Below are positions 1 through 5,862 of a stretch of DNA of 6,111 nt, one piece after another. The first letter of the stretch is position 1. Every line of letters starts with the position of its first letter. Source of the DNA: Halothiobacillaceae bacterium (GTDB lineage Bacteria > Pseudomonadota > Gammaproteobacteria > Halothiobacillales > Halothiobacillaceae); assembly GCA_011380105.1 (NCBI GenBank), contig DRZW01000083.1:1-6111 (forward strand). Direction: 5' to 3'. A model generated the notes under the pieces. The model worked only from the letters and a program-made list of their open reading frames with translations. It ran no database searches and was not told the DNA's origin. A program made the translations under genes and the position numbers.

Positions 1-20
1 CCGCTAATCCGGGGCTTTTG
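1..20 (-). terminator. Possible arm of a terminator after the six-gene operon (cut by window edge)
   Basis: Just past the stop codon of the last minus-strand gene, the plus strand reads CCGGGGCTTTTG at about 9-20, and the minus strand reads CAAAAGCCCCGG. A GC-rich arm flanked by A on one side and T on the other is what one arm of a (possibly bidirectional) rho-independent terminator looks like. The matching arm would lie left of position 1, so the hairpin cannot be confirmed from this window. Confidence 0.3.
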
Positions 21-31
21 CTTAATGTGGT

Positions 32-586
32 TTATTTTCCCAAAATGGCGCGTTTAAAGGAATCAGACAGTGGCGGCTCGCCTAGCCATAGATCAAAATA
101 AGCCTGCGCCTGATCCCGGTTTTCCGATGAAAAGATCACGCGGTCATTAAGTGAAAGCTGCATTAATAATTCCGGTTCGGGTTGAAAATCCAACCGATAG
201 GCATCACCGGCGCTGACCGGTTGCAGTGCCAGGTTGATCGGTTCGAGCAGGGCATCTATAGCCACACGTTGCTCCGACTGAGGATATTGCTTTTCTAAAG
301 TGGCCTTGGTTGCTTTGATAATATCCTCTGCGCTCAAATCACGGTGGTAGGTCAAGATCAGCGTGGTAGGCACGGCTAATTGTTGAATCTTTGTCGTGTC
401 GGCCTCAGCGGGAGCGTAGAGCGCACCGTCATAAACCCGCCAAAACAGATAGCGGGCCGTGCCGGAGCCGGTTTGCTCTAAAGGCTGTCCGCTAGGGCTG
501 TCGACTTTGGACGGCAGTGTCTGCGCGCTAACACTACTGACTGTGAAGGCGAGCAGGGCGGCTCCTTGCCATATCCAGCGGTTCAT
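32..586 (-). CDS. Secreted chalcone-isomerase-like protein
   Basis: This 184-residue protein is exported. Residues 1-21 form a Sec signal peptide: a basic start with Arg3, a hydrophobic stretch around 8-16, and a Val-Ser-Ala cleavage site before Gln22. The mature part resembles the bacterial chalcone-isomerase-like family (Chalcone_3 type). It has an early segment reading GSGTARYLFWRVYDGALYAP (about 40-59), a strand TLILTYHRDLSAEDIIKAT (about 75-93) and a late NRDQAQAYFDLWLGEPPLS segment. Proteins of this fold in plants include true chalcone isomerases and non-catalytic fatty-acid-binding proteins; bacterial members have no established flavonoid role. Its ATG overlaps the stop of the DUF3833 gene (ATGA), so translation is probably coupled. 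It is the last gene of the operon. A role in binding or handling modified fatty acids in the periplasm is inference from fold and neighbours. The family call is fairly secure; the function is not. Confidence 0.82.
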   Translation of the reverse strand: MNRWIWQGAALLAFTVSSVSAQTLPSKVDSPSGQPLEQTGSGTARYLFWRVYDGALYAPAEADTTKIQQLAVPTTLILTYHRDLSAEDIIKATKATLEKQYPQSEQRVAIDALLEPINLALQPVSAGDAYRLDFQPEPELLMQLSLNDRVIFSSENRDQAQAYFDLWLGEPPLSDSFKRAILGK

Positions 587-1182
587 AGCGTGTTGCCTGC
601 ATCTGGGTCAGTTTTAGTGAAGAACAGGGTGACTTCACCCACTCGGATGCCAAATTTACGCACAATAGCGCGGTTGATCACCACGTTTTCGGACTGGCGG
701 AGCATTAAATCATCAAAGTTTAATTTGATGCTGCCATCACCATAGGGTAAATCCAGCACATAGCGCCAGTTAAGCGCCTGGCCGACTACCCTGCCTTCTG
801 CCTTGCCGACAATATCGCCCGCAGTACCTTCATACTGGTTTTCACCGGTTTGAGTGATCCGCCAAACCCGCTTTTCTGTTTCGCCATCGTCGTAGGTAAA
901 ATCTTCATCGAGTACAAAAGTATCACCGTCGAAATAACCATCAATCTCGACCTTAAACTGGCGTTCCACCGTGCCGCCCCGGCTTTGGAAAATACCGTAG
1001 GCATAGGTTTTACCCTTGAAGTATTCGGTTAGATCAAAGGCCGGTTCGGTATCGGCAAACTGTTTCATGTCCATACCGGAGCACCCTGTAAGTAAGATGG
1101 TGGAAAACAATATCAAAAGATAAACCCGCCAGCGTTGAACAATACCTAGCGGGGTTGTTAAAAGCTGCATAGCTCGGGGCAT
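583..1182 (-). CDS. DUF3833 family lipoprotein
   Basis: This is a 199-residue lipoprotein of unknown function. A hydrophobic stretch at about 19-31 is followed by the lipobox Leu31-Thr-Gly-Cys34. The residue after Cys is Ser rather than Asp, which by the usual Lol sorting rule predicts the outer membrane, facing the periplasm. The mature part carries the DUF3833 pattern: YFKGKTYAYGIFQSRGG (54-70), ERQFKVEIDGYFDGDTFVLD (73-92), an acidic DEDFTYDDG stretch and RVWRIT (105-110). This pattern suggests a small beta-rich, lipocalin-like barrel (inference). AGGAG at 1196-1192 lies 9 bases before the ATG at 1182, which supports this start; an internal ATG at 1170 is less well placed. The gene starts 12 bases after the MFS gene, and its stop overlaps the start of the chalcone-isomerase-like gene. 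DUF3833 genes often accompany cfa-like, DUF1365 and photolyase genes. No catalytic residues can be named. Confidence 0.87.
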   Translation of the reverse strand: MPRAMQLLTTPLGIVQRWRVYLLILFSTILLTGCSGMDMKQFADTEPAFDLTEYFKGKTYAYGIFQSRGGTVERQFKVEIDGYFDGDTFVLDEDFTYDDGETEKRVWRITQTGENQYEGTAGDIVGKAEGRVVGQALNWRYVLDLPYGDGSIKLNFDDLMLRQSENVVINRAIVRKFGIRVGEVTLFFTKTDPDAGNTL

Positions 1183-1194
1183 AATGCGTTTCTC

Positions 1195-2478
1195 CTAAAT
1201 AGCGTGGGTGGTTTTGAGTAAATAGGCACGAGGCAGCCACTTGAGCACAACCCAAGCGGCAAATATTTTGATGACCACCGGCAGCACACCATAAACCCAG
1301 AGTAGATACTCGGTGTGCTCGCTAACACCGCTTTCATAAGGGCTTAGTGCGAGCAGGCCATAGCCTAAGCCCACCGCCAGCCCCAGCGCGGTTTTGGTGG
1401 TTAGACCAAACAAACCAAACAACAACCCGGCGCGGGCTTGTTTGTTTTCCGTGGCATCATGGTGGGCTAAATCGGCTTGAATGGCAGCTGGCAGAGCCAT
1501 ATCAGCACCTAAGCTCAGCCCGGTTAAGACACAGACCACAGCGAACAGCCAGACATCACCGGTGCCGATCCAAGGCACCAGCATAAATCCCAGCGCTGCA
1601 ATCAGAATAGAAATGCCCCAACTGTTAGCTTTACCCAGCCGGTGGGCGACCAGCGTCCATAGCGGCAGCGCGATGATGCCGGATGCAAAATACAGCAGCA
1701 GCAACGGGCCGAGTACGTCTTCGGCTTGTAGGTGGTCGTTGATAAATAAAATAAACAACGCAGCGGGAATGCCGTTGGCAAGGCTGTTTATAAAATAGCC
1801 CAGTAACAGACGTTGCAGCGGACGGTTTTCTCGCAGTAAGTGCCAGCCGGCACGCCAAGACTGCTGGTTATGTGCAAAGGTTTGCTCGCGTACGCTCAAA
1901 GCCATCAGCGCAAACCCCAGCGGTAAGAGCACCGCCATGAGTATCCATACGCTGCTTAAAACATCGGCGGGTTCTTCGCTGGAAATCAATATCGGCAGGG
2001 AGGCGGCAAGAACCACGCCGGTCAACGCGGCCATCTCTCGGCTGGCTGCCAGTCGGGTGCGTCCACGGGCGGTAGGCGCGGCTTCGGCATTCAGGCTTTG
2101 GTAGGGGATGTTGACCATCGTCCAGCCCAAAAAGGCGACTAGCCCCCACAGATAGAGATAAACCAATCCCACTTCCGGGCTGGGGTGCAGCAGAAACCAG
2201 AGTGCAATTAGTAGCACCGGAATGCCTGCCCCCATCAAAATACGCCGTCTGGCTTTGCCGGGAATTTTATCGGCCCAGTGGCCGATTAACGGATCGGTGA
2301 TTACATCCCAGAATCGCGCCAGCATTAAAGCCAAACCCACCGCGCCTAAACCCAAACCTAGCTCACTGGCATACAGCGGGGGTAGATAGACATACAGTGG
2401 TATGCCCATCAGAGCCAGTGGCAGCCCGGGGGCGGCATAACCAAGCAGCGTTATTTTGTGGGTGTGGTGTTGGCTCAC
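1195..2478 (-). CDS. MFS_2 (GPH/MelB-like) cation-coupled transporter, substrate unknown
   Basis: This is a 427-residue polytopic inner-membrane protein with about 12 hydrophobic segments, the usual length for the glycoside-pentoside-hexuronide symporter family. The hallmark RFWDVITDPLIGHWAD (55-70) is present. Its Asp58 and Asp62 match the helix II cation-site aspartates of MelB (Asp55, Asp59), and Thr120 matches MelB Thr121. The MelB sugar-binding acids do not seem conserved: the Asp19 position falls in a hydrophobic LPLALMG stretch and Asp124 aligns with Asn123. This comparison was made by eye and from memory. The substrate is therefore probably not a sugar. Animal MFSD2A, of the same superfamily branch, carries lysophospholipids with sodium, so a lipid cargo is a reasonable guess in a fatty-acid-modification operon. 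The start is GTG at 2478, overlapping the previous stop (GTGA). No strong ribosome site is visible, which fits translational coupling, and the next Met (24) lies inside the first membrane segment. Confidence 0.87.
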   Translation of the reverse strand: MSQHHTHKITLLGYAAPGLPLALMGIPLYVYLPPLYASELGLGLGAVGLALMLARFWDVITDPLIGHWADKIPGKARRRILMGAGIPVLLIALWFLLHPSPEVGLVYLYLWGLVAFLGWTMVNIPYQSLNAEAAPTARGRTRLAASREMAALTGVVLAASLPILISSEEPADVLSSVWILMAVLLPLGFALMALSVREQTFAHNQQSWRAGWHLLRENRPLQRLLLGYFINSLANGIPAALFILFINDHLQAEDVLGPLLLLYFASGIIALPLWTLVAHRLGKANSWGISILIAALGFMLVPWIGTGDVWLFAVVCVLTGLSLGADMALPAAIQADLAHHDATENKQARAGLLFGLFGLTTKTALGLAVGLGYGLLALSPYESGVSEHTEYLLWVYGVLPVVIKIFAAWVVLKWLPRAYLLKTTHAI

Positions 2479-3710
2479 GATGGGTCAGCGGGTTTTTCCA
2501 GAATAAGTTGCACTACATCAACACGTCCAGCGCGAAACCCGCCGGCGCAATAGGCCAGATAGTAGCGCCAAGTACGCCGAAAATTCTCATCAAAGCCTAG
2601 GTGTTCAAGCTCGGTTGTTTTTTGATCAAACCGCTGACCCCAAAGCTTAAGTGTTTCGGCATAGTCCTGACCAAAGTTGTGCTGGTTACAAATACTGAAC
2701 CCTTGGGCTTGGGCTAAATGGTTTAAATGGGTTTTGGTGGGCAGCATACCGCCGGGGAAGATATATAGCTGGATAAAATCCGGTTCACGGCGGTAGGTTT
2801 CAAACACCTTCTCATCAATGGTGATGATTTGCAGTGCGGCTCGACCACCTGGTTTTAAGCGCTGATAGAGAGTTTGGAAATAGTGGGGCCAGTAGCGCAT
2901 GCCGACGGCCTCAAACATTTCAATGGAGATAATATGATCAAAGGTGCCGGTCTGATCGCGGTAATCGGTGAGTTCAAAGCGGGCTTTGTCGGCAAATCCA
3001 CCGTGCTCGGCACGTTTTCGGGCGAAGTTAAGCTGTTCTTCTGAGAGGGTGATGCCAGTGGTGTGAATGCCTCGTTTGGCGGCCACCTCGGCCAGTCCGC
3101 CCCAGCCGCAACCAATCTCCAAAATTTCATCGCCGGGGTTCGCATCGAGCTGATCTAGCAAACGCTGGTATTTGGCCTGTTGTGCTTCGGCTAAGGTGTT
3201 ATGTTGATCAAGGTTGATAGCCGAGGAATAGGTCATGGTTTCATCGAGCCATAACCGATAGAATTCGTTGCCTAAATCATAATGTGCAGCAATGTTGCGT
3301 TTGCTGTTACGGCGGTGATTAACGCGCAGAGCGTGTTGGATACGATGAGCTAGCCGTGCCCAGAAGCCGGGGCGTAAGTCCTGGCTTAAAGCGTCAAAGT
3401 TGCGTGCCCCGATCTCGACGAGCTGGGCTAGATCATCGGTTTCAAAATCGCGCTGAATATAGCCTTCGGCAAAACCAATATCGCCTAACCGAGCTAGTCG
3501 TGAGAGTAAACGCGCCGGGTGTTTTAGCCGCAATACAGCCGATAACTCCGGCATTTGCTCACCGGAAAACGACCATTGCTCGCCGTCAACCTCCACCACT
3601 AGATGCCCAACTTGAATGCGCTTTAGAATCGCTAAAAGACGTTGAACGGCAAAACCGGGGGTGTTGGCAGAAATGCTTTGTCTTAGCGGTCGTGTTTGGG
3701 TGTTGGACAT
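2475..3710 (-). CDS. Cyclopropane-fatty-acid-synthase-like SAM-dependent methyltransferase
   Basis: This 411-residue enzyme belongs to the Cfa/mycolic acid methyltransferase family (COG2230), which adds a SAM-derived carbon to a double bond of phospholipid acyl chains at the inner face of the membrane. Residues 1-135 match the Cfa N-terminal region. The catalytic domain follows: AHYDLGNEFYRLWLDETMTY (142-161), the SAM loop ILEIGCGWGGLA (196-207), SIEMFEAVG (262-270) and LKPGG (285-289). Aligned by eye to E. coli Cfa, the catalytic Glu239 (Glu267) and Tyr317 (Tyr350) are kept, but Cys139 is Ser163 and His266 is Gln294. It may therefore be a methyltransferase or oxygenating paralogue, such as UfaM or UfaO of furan-fatty-acid synthesis, rather than a true cyclopropane synthase; which one cannot be decided here. 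AGGAG at 3723-3719 lies 8 bases before the ATG. The gene overlaps the DUF1365 gene by 28 bases and the MFS gene by 4. Confidence 0.92.
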   Translation of the reverse strand: MSNTQTRPLRQSISANTPGFAVQRLLAILKRIQVGHLVVEVDGEQWSFSGEQMPELSAVLRLKHPARLLSRLARLGDIGFAEGYIQRDFETDDLAQLVEIGARNFDALSQDLRPGFWARLAHRIQHALRVNHRRNSKRNIAAHYDLGNEFYRLWLDETMTYSSAINLDQHNTLAEAQQAKYQRLLDQLDANPGDEILEIGCGWGGLAEVAAKRGIHTTGITLSEEQLNFARKRAEHGGFADKARFELTDYRDQTGTFDHIISIEMFEAVGMRYWPHYFQTLYQRLKPGGRAALQIITIDEKVFETYRREPDFIQLYIFPGGMLPTKTHLNHLAQAQGFSICNQHNFGQDYAETLKLWGQRFDQKTTELEHLGFDENFRRTWRYYLAYCAGGFRAGRVDVVQLILEKPADPS

Positions 3711-4486
3711 GAGCTGATCTCCTGTTCCGGTAGAGGCGGGCTTTTATGAAAGCGCCCGCCCTTGAGCCAAATCTTTAATGCCTGCCAGTGGATTAAGGTG
3801 ATCACCTTGATGCCCAGCAGGGGGATGCTTAATGCTTGTTGCCATAAGCGTCTATCACTTAACGGCTGAGCGCGGGCGGTGTGGGTGGCCACTAGAGTGA
3901 GTTTCTCGCCCGCATCCAGGCGCTCGGTTTCTCGGATAGCTAAGGCCAGCTGTGTGCCGGGCTGGCTAAACCGAAAGTAATAACGCATGTTCATGTTTAT
4001 AAAGGGCGAGACATGAAACACCTTATCGGCGAAGGTGCGATAGGGTAGAGTTAAGGGTGCGCCATTCTCGTGGAGAAGATAATGGTGATGCTCGCCGAAG
4101 GTGTTGCTAACCTCGGCATTAATCGCCACCAGTTCTCCTTTATGGTTATAGCAATACCAGACGGCAATGGGGTTGAACTGATAGCCTAGTACTCGGGGAT
4201 AGGCCGAAAGCCAGACTTTCCCACCACTGATATCTATACCCTGCTCGGCTGTGATGCGGGTAATCCAGTCTTTAAGAGGCTGCCCATCGCGCGGGCCGAA
4301 ATCACGGTCATAAATGGAGAATAAATTAAAACGGTTGGCCGAAAGCCAACGCAGCCCGGGAAAACCCTCGGCAAATTCATCTAAATCGATGAGTAGCGAG
4401 AACACACGGTACTCAAACCGGTATTGCGAGCCGGTAAAGCGCTGATGCATCACTCGCCCGGTATACAAACACGATTTAACACTCAT
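3683..4486 (-). CDS. DUF1365 domain protein
   Basis: This 267-residue protein covers a complete DUF1365 domain, a family without an established biochemical activity. Visible family blocks are LYTGRVMHQRF (8-17, continuing through a basic and aromatic YRFEYRVFSLLIDLDE stretch), NRFNLFSIYDRDFG (51-64), PRVLGYQFNPIAVWYCY (97-113), EVSNTFGEHHHYLL (125-138), KVFHVSPFINMNMRYYF (155-171) and IHWQALKIWLKGG (232-244). The HHH cluster at 133-135 and the other conserved His, Asp and Tyr residues could form a catalytic or metal site (inference). The start at 4486 was chosen because GGGAG at 4499-4495 lies 8 bases upstream and family members begin with this short lead into LYTG. ATG 4489 adds one Met, and a longer frame up to 4579 runs inside the upstream oxidoreductase gene. 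The upstream stop is only 2 bases away, and the 3' end overlaps the methyltransferase gene. It almost always travels with the neighbours seen here, so a step in lipid modification is likely. Confidence 0.9.
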   Translation of the reverse strand: MSVKSCLYTGRVMHQRFTGSQYRFEYRVFSLLIDLDEFAEGFPGLRWLSANRFNLFSIYDRDFGPRDGQPLKDWITRITAEQGIDISGGKVWLSAYPRVLGYQFNPIAVWYCYNHKGELVAINAEVSNTFGEHHHYLLHENGAPLTLPYRTFADKVFHVSPFINMNMRYYFRFSQPGTQLALAIRETERLDAGEKLTLVATHTARAQPLSDRRLWQQALSIPLLGIKVITLIHWQALKIWLKGGRFHKSPPLPEQEISSCPTPKHDR

Positions 4487-4488
4487 CA

Positions 4489-5769
4489 TTATTTCTCCCA
4501 GGGGATCGGGCAACCTAGCAGGCGAGCTACCGCTACCGCTGATGCAATGCCGTCCTCGTGAAAGCCATAGCCCTGCCATGCACCGCAGTAATACAGACCA
4601 CCTTGGCCTTGAATCTTGGCCAGATTTTTCTGTGCTTTTAGGGTGTTCTGATCAAACACCGGGTGCTGGTAGCGTATTTTCTTGGCGGTCAAGGCTGGAT
4701 CAGGCGGCGTAAATGGGTTAAGCGTGACCAGCCAGGGCTTGGCTGAACGGATCGATTGCAGCCGGTTCATCCAATAGGTCACCGCCACCGCGCGCTCACC
4801 GCTGGCATTGCGCTGGCCAAGATAATTCCAGCATGACCAAACCGCCCGGCGTTTTGGCATTAAGGCCTTATCCTGATGAATATAGGCCAGATTTTCCTGA
4901 AAAGAAAAAGCCCCGAGAATCTGTTGTTCGTCCTCGCTGGGTTGACTGAGCATTGCTAGAGTTTCATCTGCGTGGCACGCGCAGACCACAGCGTCAAAGG
5001 TTTGCCCAATCTGGGGCAGATAAACGCCCTGATTGGTCCGTTCAACCTGCGTGATGGGTTGATTGCAATGAATGCGAAAACGGTTTTCTGCGGTGATTTT
5101 GTGGATATATTGATTCGACCCGCCCTTCACGGTTTCCCATTGCGGGCGGTCATTGATATTCAAAAGACCATGGTTTTCAAAGAAGCTTAAAAAACTACTG
5201 GCCGGGAAGGCTGTCATGGTGCGTGTCGGACACGACCAGATGGCCGCAGCCATCGGCAGTAGATAATCGTCTGCTAGGGTTTGCGAAAAACGGTGTTGCT
5301 TTAAAAAACCGCCCAAATCTAGGTCTTTTAGCGAATCAGGTTGGGCAAGTGCTTTTTTGGCGGTTTTGTTAAAGCGCAGAATCTCGGCGAGCATCTTTAT
5401 AAAACGAGGACGCAATAGATTTCTGCGCTGGGCAAAGAGGGTATTGAGATTATTGCCACTGTATTCGAGTTGGCCTGCATCCATACTCATGCCAAACGAC
5501 ATTTGTGTCGGCGAAGTCGCCACGCCCAAGTGCTCGAAAAAAGCTGTCAGGTGTGGATAGTTAAGGCGATTAAAAACAATAAAACCCGAATCCACCGGCA
5601 CCTGATTGCCATAACCGTCATCGAGTTGATGGGTATGGGTGTGGCCGCCGACATAGTCATTTTTTTCAAATAAGGTCACATCATGCCGGCTTGCGAGTAG
5701 CCAGGCGACGCTGCTACCAGCAATGCCGGAGCCAATAACCGCGATTTTCTTCGTGCCAAAATCAGTCAC
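4489..5769 (-). CDS. FAD-dependent amine-oxidase-like oxidoreductase (COG2907)
   Basis: This 426-residue flavoprotein belongs to the amine oxidase/phytoene desaturase superfamily. The N-terminal dinucleotide-binding loop is IAVIGSGIAGSS (Gly13-x-Gly15-x-x-Gly18), with Glu35 at the end of the second strand to bind the FAD ribose, followed by the YVGGHTHTH segment (39-47). The C-terminal FAD motif is YYCGAWQGYGFHEDGIASA (393-411). Both ends of the fold are therefore intact and the length is normal. In this family and context a flavin-dependent desaturation or oxidation of a lipid acyl chain is plausible, and the desaturase step assigned to UfaD in furan-fatty-acid synthesis is a candidate analogue; this is inference, not shown by sequence. 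The GTG at 5769 was chosen because AAAGGA lies 7 bases upstream and the protein then enters directly into the FAD strand. An in-frame ATG at 5841 would add 24 residues encoded by the promoter. It is the first gene of the operon, divergent from the photolyase gene. Confidence 0.92.
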   Translation of the reverse strand: MTDFGTKKIAVIGSGIAGSSVAWLLASRHDVTLFEKNDYVGGHTHTHQLDDGYGNQVPVDSGFIVFNRLNYPHLTAFFEHLGVATSPTQMSFGMSMDAGQLEYSGNNLNTLFAQRRNLLRPRFIKMLAEILRFNKTAKKALAQPDSLKDLDLGGFLKQHRFSQTLADDYLLPMAAAIWSCPTRTMTAFPASSFLSFFENHGLLNINDRPQWETVKGGSNQYIHKITAENRFRIHCNQPITQVERTNQGVYLPQIGQTFDAVVCACHADETLAMLSQPSEDEQQILGAFSFQENLAYIHQDKALMPKRRAVWSCWNYLGQRNASGERAVAVTYWMNRLQSIRSAKPWLVTLNPFTPPDPALTAKKIRYQHPVFDQNTLKAQKNLAKIQGQGGLYYCGAWQGYGFHEDGIASAVAVARLLGCPIPWEK

Positions 5770-5776
5770 TAATAAA

Positions 5777-5782
5777 TCCTTT
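5777..5782 (-). promoter_or_regulatory. Ribosome binding site deciding the GTG start of the flavin oxidoreductase
   Basis: The minus strand reads AAAGGA at 5782-5777, followed by 7 bases and then GTG at 5769. This good match and spacing favours GTG 5769 over the upstream in-frame ATG at 5841, which lies at the start of the predicted promoter's -35 element. Confidence 0.7.
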
Positions 5783-5799
5783 AAGGTTGCGCAAAGGGG

Positions 5800-5829
5800 A
5801 TACACTAAGTAGTGTATAAGCAATGTATA
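5800..5829. promoter_or_regulatory. Candidate operator: 18-bp perfect palindrome plus phased TATACA repeats
   Basis: Positions 5800-5807 (ATACACTA) and 5810-5817 (TAGTGTAT) are perfect inverted repeats separated by AG. In addition, the minus strand carries TATACA at 5829-5824 and again at 5818-5813, exactly 11 bases apart, about one helical turn. The site overlaps the -10 and start-site region of the minus-strand promoter, so a bound protein would block transcription. Eleven-base direct repeats are the arrangement bound by tetrameric CarH, a B12-dependent light-sensing MerR-family repressor, and LitR relatives control similar photolyase and cfa-like genes. Assignment to that family is inference; a generic dimeric repressor would also fit the palindrome. 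Confidence 0.6.
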
Positions 5830-5841
5830 GGTTTTGCACAA
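5813..5841 (-). promoter_or_regulatory. Sigma70-like promoter for the six-gene operon
   Basis: Read on the minus strand, TTGTGC at 5841-5836 serves as the -35 element. A 17-base spacer separates it from TATACA at 5818-5813, the -10 element. Transcription would start near 5806, leaving a leader of about 37 bases before the GTG at 5769. The spacing is ideal, and four of six bases match consensus in each box (the first three plus C in -35; TAT, then A at position five missing, in -10 by eye). The operator candidate overlaps it. Start-site mapping is not available. Confidence 0.5.
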
Positions 5842-5862
5842 ATATTATAGGCGGTGAATGGC

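Noticed and set aside
850..1032. Plus-strand open frame inside the DUF3833 gene
   Set aside because: It lies fully within a convincing gene on the other strand and its translation resembles no family; the same applies to the other short overlapping frames.
4487..4579. Longer DUF1365 start inside the oxidoreductase gene
   Set aside because: The extra 31 residues overlap the conserved C-terminal FAD motif of the upstream gene in another frame, and the ribosome site GGGAG lies just before 4486.
5806..5811. TAAGTA on the plus strand as the -10 of an RpoE-ChrR type sigma factor promoter for the photolyase gene
   Set aside because: No TGATC-like -35 element lies at the needed distance upstream, and the bases are part of the perfect palindrome.
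5770..5841. N-terminal extension of the flavin oxidoreductase to the ATG at 5841
   Set aside because: The 24 added residues are encoded by the predicted promoter and palindrome, the family starts close to the FAD-binding strand, and a good ribosome site precedes GTG 5769.
5843..5848. TATTAT as the -10 of the photolyase promoter
   Set aside because: No recognisable -35 element 16-18 bases upstream, and a start near 5855 would cut into the ribosome site. The plus-strand promoter remains unresolved.
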